A stretch of 6,080 bases of DNA, taken from NCBI GenBank assembly GCA_015163825.1, contig JAAOIL010000144.1, positions 1 to 6,080 of the forward strand, written 5' to 3'. Positions 1 through 4,704 of this stretch are shown piece by piece. Below the pieces are notes generated by a model. The model ran no database searches. It saw only the letters and a program-made list of their open reading frames with translations, and was not told where the DNA came from. Origin of the DNA: Alphaproteobacteria bacterium (lineage in GTDB: Bacteria > Pseudomonadota > Alphaproteobacteria > RS24). Position 1 is the stretch's first letter. Every line of letters starts with the position of its first letter. A program made the position numbers and the translations under genes.

Positions 1-67
1 CAGACGCGAAGTGCGCCTCGCCACCCTTGATGCGGGGCTAGATATGTTGCTGCACCGCTTAAATTAA
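1..67 (+). CDS. C-terminal end of a CinA-like protein (partial)
   Basis: The frame beginning at base 2 is open from the window edge to a TAA at 65-67 and gives 21 residues. The end, R-R-E-V-R-L-A-T followed by L-D-M-L-L, resembles the close of CinA-family nicotinamide-nucleotide amidases, where a (G)DR-x-x-VR-x-x-T segment precedes an amphipathic helix with A/G-L-x-x-L-L. In many alphaproteobacteria a CinA-like gene faces the lipA-COQ10 pair tail to tail, which is the arrangement here. Its stop overlaps the stop of the minus-strand gene by four bases (TTAA at 64-67). The enzyme domain lies outside the window, so the family name is inferred from a short tail plus context. Confidence 0.5.
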   Translation, partial: RREVRLATLDAGLDMLLHRLN

Positions 68-516
68 TTTGTTTTGTAGATTGTATCGGCGCGCGATTCA
101 AAACTGGCAATAAACTTTTCAACGACACGCGGCATCATCGGTTGTAACAGTCGCCCCAATAGGGGCACAGCAAAATCAAACTCTAATGTGTAAGTGATGG
201 TGCAACCATTCTGCGCGGGGATAAAATCCCACTGATTATACAAATGATGAAACGGCCCCTTCACTTGGCGCACTTGCAGACCCGATTTATCGGTGGCGGC
301 GATAATCTCGCTGCGATATGTTTCGCGCAAAAATTTATAAGCAACAGATAAATCTGCTAGCAAATGTGTATCGCCATTGCTTTGTAGCTCACGCGATAGA
401 ATATGCGAACCCCGACAATGGGGAACAAAAGCGTGGTAGTTATCAACATCAATCACCAAATCAAACATTTGCTCTGCCGTATAAGGCGACATACGCGTGA
501 GACAAATATCAGGCAC
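64..516 (-). CDS. COQ10/RatA-family START-like (SRPBCC) lipid-binding protein
   Basis: A 150-residue protein of the SRPBCC/polyketide cyclase fold, close in size to bacterial COQ10/RatA proteins. Family marks are the N-terminal Y-T-A-E-Q-M-F-D-L-V (residues 12-21), then D-V-D-N-Y-H-A-F-V-P-H-C (24-35), a central F-H-H-L-Y-N-Q-W-D-F strand, and a C-terminal helix with L-L-x-P-M-M and V-V-E-x-F. Members bind ubiquinone-like lipids and support respiratory-chain function; the name RatA reflects a proposed ribosome-association toxin in E. coli. I favour the ubiquinone-linked role because no antitoxin partner is seen. The start chosen is a GTG at 514-516. An in-frame ATG at 490-492 would remove eight residues that homologues normally carry. 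The GTG start gives an 8-nt overlap with lipA, with a weak AGAGAG upstream, so translation is probably coupled. Confidence 0.85.
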   Translation of the reverse strand: MPDICLTRMSPYTAEQMFDLVIDVDNYHAFVPHCRGSHILSRELQSNGDTHLLADLSVAYKFLRETYRSEIIAATDKSGLQVRQVKGPFHHLYNQWDFIPAQNGCTITYTLEFDFAVPLLGRLLQPMMPRVVEKFIASFESRADTIYKTN

Positions 517-1495
517 GTGCGGCGCTCTCTATTTTTCTGGCTGATTGTCTGGCGGTTTTTCTGGCGGTTTGTAGTTTTATAAAATCAGCATCGGCATGAA
601 AAGACGACCGCGTGAGAGGACTGGCAGACACCATCAAAAAACCTTTCGCTTTCGCTGTTGTTTCATAATTCTCAAACTCCAATGGTGGAACGAACCGTGC
701 AATCGCCGCATGCTTTTTTGTCGGCTGTAGATATTGCCCGATTGTTATGAAATCAACATCGGCACTGCGCATATCATCCATAACTTGCATCAGCTCCGTG
801 CGCTCCTCCCCCAGACCGACCATCAAGCCCGACTTCGTAAATATATGAGGTGCTAGTTCTTTCACCCTCTGCAATAAGCGCAAAGAATGATAATACCGCG
901 CCCCTGGCCTGATACTGAGATAAAGACGCGGCACCGTCTCAAGATTATGATTGAAAACATCAGGCTGGGCTTCCACCACAATTTCCAGCGCCCCTTTTTT
1001 GCGTAAAAAATCTGGCGTTAATATCTCTATGCTGGTTGTCGGTGTTGTCGCCCTTATCGCCTTTATCGTTTGTGCAAAATGCGCCGCCCCCCCATCGTCT
1101 AAATCATCTCTGTCAACCGAAGTGATGACGATATGATTCAAGTCTAGCTCTGCAACCGCATCGGCGATGCGTTGAGGCTCGCCCTTATCAACCGCTTGCG
1201 GCACACCCGTCGTGACATTGCAAAACGCACAAGCGCGGGTGCATATTTCTCCCAATATCATAAATGTCGCATGCGATTGCGACCAACACTCCCCAAGATT
1301 TGGACAAGCCGCTTCCTCGCAAACCGTCACCAAATTATGAGAGCGAATAATCTGCCGTGTTTGCGCATGACCTTGCGTATTCGCCGCGCGGGTGCGAATC
1401 CACGCAGGCTTACGCAATAAAGGCGTATCCGCCCGACCCTGTTTTTCAGGGTGGCGCACCTTATCTCCACTGATATTATCAATCACAACAGCCAT
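509..1495 (-). CDS. lipA: Lipoyl synthase (radical SAM)
   Basis: LipA inserts two sulfurs into protein-bound octanoyl groups to make the lipoyl cofactor of pyruvate and 2-oxoglutarate dehydrogenases and the glycine cleavage system. The 328-residue product has both iron-sulfur sites: the auxiliary cluster motif with Cys59, Cys64 and Cys70 (C-E-E-A-A-C-P-N-L-G-E-C) and the radical SAM motif with Cys85, Cys89 and Cys92 (C-T-R-A-C-A-F-C). The R-S-S motif at 296-298, which supplies the serine ligand of the auxiliary cluster, is present. Other family segments are V-I-T-S-V-D-R-D-D-L-x-D-G-G and V-F-N-H-N-L-E-T-V. The N-terminal R-H-P-E-K and L-R-K-P-x-W-I-R support the ATG at 1493-1495. The last 19 residues are a basic A/R/K-rich tail built from a 12-bp repeat. 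The gene is first in a two-gene unit with the COQ10-family gene. Confidence 0.97.
   Translation of the reverse strand: MAVVIDNISGDKVRHPEKQGRADTPLLRKPAWIRTRAANTQGHAQTRQIIRSHNLVTVCEEAACPNLGECWSQSHATFMILGEICTRACAFCNVTTGVPQAVDKGEPQRIADAVAELDLNHIVITSVDRDDLDDGGAAHFAQTIKAIRATTPTTSIEILTPDFLRKKGALEIVVEAQPDVFNHNLETVPRLYLSIRPGARYYHSLRLLQRVKELAPHIFTKSGLMVGLGEERTELMQVMDDMRSADVDFITIGQYLQPTKKHAAIARFVPPLEFENYETTAKAKGFLMVSASPLTRSSFHADADFIKLQTARKTARQSARKIESAARA
536..571. repeat. Three tandem 12-bp units in the 3' end of lipA
   Basis: On the plus strand three adjacent 12-base units read TCTGGCTGATTG, TCTGGCGGTTTT and TCTGGCGGTTTG. The second and third share an 11-base identity at 548-558 and 560-570. On the coding strand they add in-frame four-residue blocks, seen as T-A-R-K, T-A-R-Q and S-A-R-K at LipA residues 310-321. 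The unit is a multiple of three, so copy-number change would keep the frame and move only the tail length. Confidence 0.8.
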
Positions 1496-1506
1496 AGTTT
1501 ATTATA
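1496..1506 (-). promoter_or_regulatory. Candidate lipA promoter (-10 box) close to the start codon
   Basis: On the minus strand a perfect TATAAT (1506 to 1501) is followed by only five bases before the lipA ATG. No good -35 hexamer is visible at the usual distance; the best-placed sequence, CTTCTT at 1529-1524, matches poorly and lies in the foot of a hairpin. There is no Shine-Dalgarno sequence between the box and the ATG. If the box is used, transcription would begin at or within a base or two of the ATG, giving a leaderless mRNA. Confidence 0.4.
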
Positions 1507-1528
1507 GCAACCCCCACGCATAAAAGAA

Positions 1529-1558
1529 GCCCCCAGTCATCTTGCGATGCTGGGGGGC
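1529..1558 (-). terminator. Probable rho-independent terminator, minus-strand orientation
   Basis: CCCCCAG (1530-1536) pairs with CTGGGGG (1550-1556), and CATC (1538-1541) pairs with GATG (1546-1549) around a TTGC tetraloop, with one bulged T. Read on the minus strand the stem is followed directly by CTTCTTTTAT, a T-rich tract; read on the plus strand no T tract follows. The structure therefore points leftwards. It lies between queF and lipA, and no minus-strand gene separates it from queF. It could end transcripts of the que operon after they run antisense through the DUF3800 gene. Confidence 0.6.
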
Positions 1559-1632
1559 GACTGGGAATTTTCCCTGTCCAATAATGAATATATGTAGAAA
1601 ATTGTGCTTTTGCAAGAATAAAATATACAATT

Positions 1633-1659
1633 TTGTTCATATAGTACGAATAGTATAGT
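1633..1659 (+). promoter_or_regulatory. Weak promoter candidate for the DUF3800 gene
   Basis: The AT-rich leader contains TTGTTC at 1633-1638 and TATAGT at 1654-1659, separated by 15 bases, which is shorter than the usual 16-18. A second TATAGT lies at 1675-1680 without a clear -35. With so much A and T such matches are expected by chance, so this is only a placement guess. The ribosome site is clearer: AAAGG at 1709-1713, nine bases before the ATG at 1723. Confidence 0.25.
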
Positions 1660-1681
1660 AAAATCAAAGCCTTCTATAGTA
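1641..1681 (+). repeat. Four copies of the hexamer ATAGTA in the DUF3800 leader
   Basis: ATAGTA occurs at 1641-1646, 1650-1655, 1655-1660 and 1676-1681, all in the same orientation and 42-82 bases upstream of the DUF3800 start codon. The copies overlap the only plausible -10 elements. They could be binding sites for a regulator or simple low-complexity AT sequence. The spacing is irregular. Confidence 0.4.
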
Positions 1682-1722
1682 TCATTAAAATTATATGAGA
1701 CTTTCATTAAAGGCAAGCAGTT

Positions 1723-2490
1723 ATGAGCAAATCAATTAGACGACTAGGGTTTTCCGACTACATAGTTTATGTAGATGAAAGTGGCACACCACAACCAATT
1801 ACAAAAAATGATGTCTATCCTGTATTTGTTCTTACATTTGTTATTGTTAGAAAATATACTTACGCTAATTATATTGTCCCTGCTGTGCAAAATTTAAAAT
1901 ATGAATTTTGGGGGCATGATTCAATTAATTTGCACAGTTATGATATACGACAAAAAGAGAATCAATTTGCATTCCTCAATAATCAAGAAGAAAATCAAGA
2001 ATTTATGGAATCTCTTTCTACAATTATGGACGAAAGCAATTATGTCATTGTAAGTTCCATTATTGACAAGAATAAATTTAAAGATGGTAAACGAGATATG
2101 TATCATATGGCAATGCAATTTTGCATTGAACGATTGCATAGTTTTCTTTTAACAAAAAATGAACATGGCAAAACGACACATATCGTATTTGAAGGAAGAG
2201 GAAAAAAGGAAGACAAAATATTAAAGCAAGAATTTGATAAAGTATTAAATAATATATATGATTCTTGGCAAAGCCACGCACAATCATACGAACAAACACC
2301 GATGGAAATGGTTATTGCAAAGAAAACAACGAATTCAACGGGTTTGCAGATTGCAGACTTACTCGGTTATCCCATAGGTCGCCAATTTTTGGCACCAAAT
2401 AAAGAGAACCGACCTTATGAAATAATTGAACGAAAATTTTACCGCAAGGGCAAACGTAATATAGGAAAAAAGATATTTCCAACGAGTTAG
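1723..2490 (+). CDS. DUF3800-family protein, function unknown
   Basis: A 255-residue soluble protein with no signal peptide or membrane segment. Hallmarks of the DUF3800 family are the N-terminal strand Y-V-D-E-S-G (residues 16-21), the L-H-S-x-D-I-R motif (70-76), an internal H-I-V-F-E-G-R-G (153-160) and G-L-Q-I-A-D-L-L (207-214). The end, G-K-K-I-F-P, is close to the usual family end, so the protein appears complete. Conserved acids at Asp18, Glu157 and Asp212 would suit an RNase H-like metal site; that is inference, since the family has no settled function. Homologues are common in accessory and mobile regions, including near defence genes, but no second defence gene is seen here. The gene is much more AT-rich than its neighbours: G+C is 14 of 60 bases in 1801-1860 and 17 of 60 in 1981-2040, against 33 of 60 in 4201-4260 within queC. 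It lies opposite in strand to both flanking operons. Its TAG stop (2488-2490) overlaps the queF stop by four bases. Acquisition by transfer is likely. Confidence 0.85.
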   Translation: MSKSIRRLGFSDYIVYVDESGTPQPITKNDVYPVFVLTFVIVRKYTYANYIVPAVQNLKYEFWGHDSINLHSYDIRQKENQFAFLNNQEENQEFMESLSTIMDESNYVIVSSIIDKNKFKDGKRDMYHMAMQFCIERLHSFLLTKNEHGKTTHIVFEGRGKKEDKILKQEFDKVLNNIYDSWQSHAQSYEQTPMEMVIAKKTTNSTGLQIADLLGYPIGRQFLAPNKENRPYEIIERKFYRKGKRNIGKKIFPTS

Positions 2491-2933
2491 CGCCCGCGAT
2501 AGGCGGGGATATCTTGCGGGGGCAGAAAAATATCGGCAGGTGGTGCTGTGTTTTGCCAGAATATATCAATCGGGATACCGCCGCGTGGGTACCAATAACC
2601 ACCAATGCGCAACCATCGCGGCGCGATAGTATCGCAGATGCGTTTGGCGATTGTGATGGTACAATCTTCGTGGAAGGCGCCGTGATTACGAAAACTCCCC
2701 ATAAATAGTTTGAGACTTTTGCTTTCAACAAGATATTGATCGGGGACATAATCTATCACCAAATGTGCGAAATCGGGTTGCCCTGTTATCGGGCATAGTG
2801 CCGTGAACTCTGGCACAGCGAATCGTGTGACATAGTTTGTATCGCTATGCGGGTTCGGCACGTGTGCCAGCACTGCTTCTTCGGGCGATGCTGGCAGAGG
2901 CACTTGTTGCCCTAAAGGAATATCATCACTCAT
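2487..2933 (-). CDS. queF: NADPH-dependent 7-cyano-7-deazaguanine (preQ0) reductase
   Basis: QueF reduces the nitrile of preQ0 to the amine of preQ1 with NADPH, in the cytoplasm, as the last free-base step before insertion into tRNA. The 148-residue size fits the short single-domain type. Key residues line up with the Bacillus enzyme: nucleophile Cys47 in A-L-C-P-I-T-G-Q-P-D, Asp54, the NADPH-binding motif E-S-K-S-L-K (70-75) and the His88-Glu89 pair in G-A-F-H-E-D. The end, P-A-Y-R-G-R, matches the family end, so nothing has been cut off by the adjoining gene. The ATG at 2931-2933 overlaps the queD stop (ATGA), and a good Shine-Dalgarno sequence, GAAGGTG on the minus strand (2944 to 2938), sits inside queD. 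It is the last gene of the que operon, and no terminator directly follows it. Confidence 0.97.
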   Translation of the reverse strand: MSDDIPLGQQVPLPASPEEAVLAHVPNPHSDTNYVTRFAVPEFTALCPITGQPDFAHLVIDYVPDQYLVESKSLKLFMGSFRNHGAFHEDCTITIAKRICDTIAPRWLRIGGYWYPRGGIPIDIFWQNTAPPADIFLPPQDIPAYRGR

Positions 2934-3289
2934 ACATCACCTTCATAGAGGCAAGACTGCCCCAAACTATCACGAAAAACCTCCACCGATGCCAGTTGCG
3001 GCACAAGCGGATGCAATTGTTGCCACACCCAATAGCAGATATTTTCTAGGGTCGGGTTTTCCAGCCCTGCAATATCGTTTAATGTTGCGTGGTCAAGTTG
3101 TTTGCGTATCGTGGTGAGATGGTTTTGCAACACATCAAGAGCAATGATTTGCCCATGTTCATCTGGCACCCCTTGCACACTAACACGCGCACGGAAAGAA
3201 TGCCCGTGCATCCGTGTATTCGGGTGCCCTTCGCCATAATGCGCCAGCTTATGCGCGGCATCAAAGTTAAACTCGCATGATAATTTCAT
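2930..3289 (-). CDS. queD: 6-carboxytetrahydropterin synthase-like protein, unusual active site
   Basis: QueD converts 7,8-dihydroneopterin triphosphate to 6-carboxy-5,6,7,8-tetrahydropterin. The 119-residue protein has the T-fold and the three zinc-binding histidines: His13 in F-D-A-A-H, and His28 and His30 in M-H-G-H. It also has the catalytic pair Asp66-His67 in L-D-H-A-T-L-N-D and the G-L-E-N-P-T segment (75-80). Compared with E. coli QueD recalled from memory, the catalytic cysteine (Cys27) is replaced by Asn24 in G-H-P-N-T-R-M-H-G-H. The aspartate of the I-I-D-F segment is Ala50, and the C-terminal catalytic Glu110 is Asp107. Its place between queE and queF still argues for the QueD role. 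The start at 3287-3289 has only a weak AGG three bases upstream, and 27 bases separate it from queE. It overlaps queF by four bases. Confidence 0.88.
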   Translation of the reverse strand: MKLSCEFNFDAAHKLAHYGEGHPNTRMHGHSFRARVSVQGVPDEHGQIIALDVLQNHLTTIRKQLDHATLNDIAGLENPTLENICYWVWQQLHPLVPQLASVEVFRDSLGQSCLYEGDV

Positions 3290-3316
3290 AAGCCTGTTAT
3301 GCCCGATTGGGGCGCC

Positions 3317-3961
3317 TTAATCAAGGTTGAGTATTTTATGCGTCTGCAGACTAAGACGCCATTGCGGATGCGCGAGGCAATAGGCAATCGCTGCTTGTGT
3401 GTGTTTGTGTGTTTGCACCTCATCACTTGCATCTAGCGGCTGTAGGAAAAAATGCGCAAAATCCAGCCCTTCAAATTGCGCAGGGGCAAAATCTGTTTGG
3501 GGATAGATGAACTTCAACTCCTGCCCTTGTGTTTGCACCAGCACACTATTGGGTTTGGGGCTGACGCATATCCAATCCACCTCTTCTGGCACAGGCAGTG
3601 TGCCATTGGTTTCTATCGCGGTTTCAAATCCCCGTGCAGACACGGCTTGTAATAAATCAGAATCCAACTGCAAACATGGTTCGCCACCAGTGAAAATAAC
3701 ATACGCCTTTTTATTTGTGTCGCTCTGCCATAAGGCGGCGATGGCATCGGCAAGAACTTCAGCAGTGGAGAACTTGCCGCCATTTTGTCCATCTGTGCCG
3801 ACAAAGTCTGTGTCGCAGAAAGTGCATTGTGCGGTGGCGCGGTCTCGTTCCAGCCCCGACCACAGATTACATCCTGCGAAGCGACAGAACACGGCTGGTC
3901 GTCCTGTTTGCGCCCCCTCCCCTTGTAGGCTGAGGAATATCTCTTTGACAGCGTATGTCAT
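3317..3961 (-). CDS. queE: 7-carboxy-7-deazaguanine synthase (radical SAM)
   Basis: QueE rearranges 6-carboxytetrahydropterin to 7-carboxy-7-deazaguanine using S-adenosylmethionine and Mg2+. The start chosen is the ATG at 3959-3961, giving M-T-Y-A-V-K-E-I-F and 214 residues. This is the family's normal beginning, and the ATG overlaps the queC stop as ATGA. The frame stays open further upstream into queC, but that extension has no family character. The cluster cysteines are Cys31, Cys46 and Cys49, a C-x14-C-x2-C arrangement as described for Burkholderia multivorans QueE rather than the standard C-x3-C-x2-C. Other marks are L-Q-G-E-G (12-16), the SAM-binding G-G-E-P (92-95), E-T-N-G-T (117-121) and S-P-K-P (134-137). 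It is the second gene of the operon and probably translationally coupled to queC. Confidence 0.96.
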   Translation of the reverse strand: MTYAVKEIFLSLQGEGAQTGRPAVFCRFAGCNLWSGLERDRATAQCTFCDTDFVGTDGQNGGKFSTAEVLADAIAALWQSDTNKKAYVIFTGGEPCLQLDSDLLQAVSARGFETAIETNGTLPVPEEVDWICVSPKPNSVLVQTQGQELKFIYPQTDFAPAQFEGLDFAHFFLQPLDASDEVQTHKHTQAAIAYCLAHPQWRLSLQTHKILNLD

Positions 3962-4653
3962 GCGGCTGTCCATTCTTGATAACCTTGCGCCCGCAATTTG
4001 CAAGCGGGACAAGTGCCACAGCCATAACCCCATATATGACGATGATTACGCTCGCCCTCATAACAAGTATGACTATGCTCTATGATAAGCGACACAAGCG
4101 CCGCCCCCCCAATCTCATTTGCCAATGCCCAACTCTGTGCTTTGGTTTGTTGCATAAGGGGGGTGTCTATTGTGATGGCACTCTCCATACCCAGATTAAT
4201 CGCATTCGTTAGGGCATCAAGTGTGGTGCGCCGACAATCGGGATAGCCCGAATAATCCGTCTCGCACATACCCCCGACCAACACATCTAGCCCCCGCCGA
4301 TAAGCAAGCGCCGCCCCATAAGTCAAGAAAAGCAGATTACGACCCGGCACAAAACTAGACGGCAGACCATTTTCTTGCATTTTTATCTCCCCCGCCCCGA
4401 TAAGCGATGTGCCACCAATCTCTGCCAAGGCGGGAAGCGGCAGAATATGATCGTCCCCCAATCGCTCCCCCCATTCTCGGTTTTGCGTGGGAATATGCTT
4501 TAATATCTCTAGGCGGCAGTCTAGTTCCACCTTATGCCTCTGGTTATAATCAAAGGCTAGCGTCTCTACCCTTGCATAACGCTCCAGAGCATAGGCGAGG
4601 CAAATGGTGGAATCCTGCCCCCCCGAAAATAATACCAGTGCTGATTTTGTCAT
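3958..4653 (-). CDS. queC: 7-cyano-7-deazaguanine (preQ0) synthase
   Basis: QueC uses ATP and ammonia to convert 7-carboxy-7-deazaguanine to preQ0. The 231-residue protein starts with the PP-loop nucleotide-binding motif S-G-G-Q-D-S (10-15). It carries the family segment G-M-C-E-T-D-Y-S-G-Y-P-D-C-R and ends with the zinc site Cys197, Cys212, Cys215 and Cys218 (C-G-T-C-P-A-C-K-L-R). The spacing from the first zinc cysteine is longer than in E. coli because of an inserted R-N-H-R-H-I-W-G-Y-G stretch, which I recall as common in alphaproteobacterial QueC. It is the first gene of the que operon and diverges from eno across 51 bases. The region before the ATG at 4651-4653 has no strong Shine-Dalgarno sequence. 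Confidence 0.97.
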   Translation of the reverse strand: MTKSALVLFSGGQDSTICLAYALERYARVETLAFDYNQRHKVELDCRLEILKHIPTQNREWGERLGDDHILPLPALAEIGGTSLIGAGEIKMQENGLPSSFVPGRNLLFLTYGAALAYRRGLDVLVGGMCETDYSGYPDCRRTTLDALTNAINLGMESAITIDTPLMQQTKAQSWALANEIGGAALVSLIIEHSHTCYEGERNHRHIWGYGCGTCPACKLRAQGYQEWTAA

Positions 4654-4669
4654 AGGTAGAGGTTTTACC

Positions 4670-4698
4670 TTGATGAGGTTTTTTGTCTAGTCTATAAG
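4670..4698 (+). promoter_or_regulatory. Candidate sigma-70-type promoter of eno
   Basis: TTGATG (4670-4675) and TATAAG (4693-4698) are separated by exactly 17 bases and match the consensus in four and five of six positions. Counting seven bases on from the -10 box puts the predicted first transcribed base at 4705, the A of the eno ATG. An AAGGG (4696-4700) that could act as a ribosome site overlaps the -10 box, so it would be absent from a transcript starting at this promoter. The eno mRNA may therefore be leaderless, unless a promoter further upstream is also used. Confidence 0.5.
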
Positions 4699-4704
4699 GG
4701 TGAA

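Noticed and set aside
64..516. Reading the COQ10-family gene as a toxin of a toxin-antitoxin pair
   Set aside because: No antitoxin-like partner is adjacent, and the coupling to lipA matches a housekeeping COQ10-type role. The RatA name alone does not support a toxin call.
1479..1667. Minus-strand open frame of 62 codons in the lipA upstream gap
   Set aside because: Low-complexity Y/I-rich translation of AT-rich DNA that runs through the GC hairpin and the lipA promoter region, with no ribosome site.
1496..2500. Target-site duplications, terminal inverted repeats or a tRNA attachment site around the AT-rich segment
   Set aside because: Both edges were read by eye and no convincing direct or inverted repeat pair, integrase or tRNA gene was seen. 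The insertion mechanism is left open.
2312..2749. Minus-strand open frame of 145 codons across the queF and DUF3800 ends
   Set aside because: It overlaps the coding strand of queF in another frame and the antisense of DUF3800, has no family character, and would conflict with the complete QueF.
3962..4033. Upstream in-frame extension of queE by 24 residues
   Set aside because: The extension runs back into queC and has no family similarity. The ATG at 3959-3961 gives the standard QueE beginning and an ATGA overlap with queC.
3507..4085. A long plus-strand open frame (192 codons) opposite queE and queC
   Set aside because: It lies antisense to two well-supported genes, shows no recognisable domain, and its residue content is what a reverse frame of queE/queC would give.
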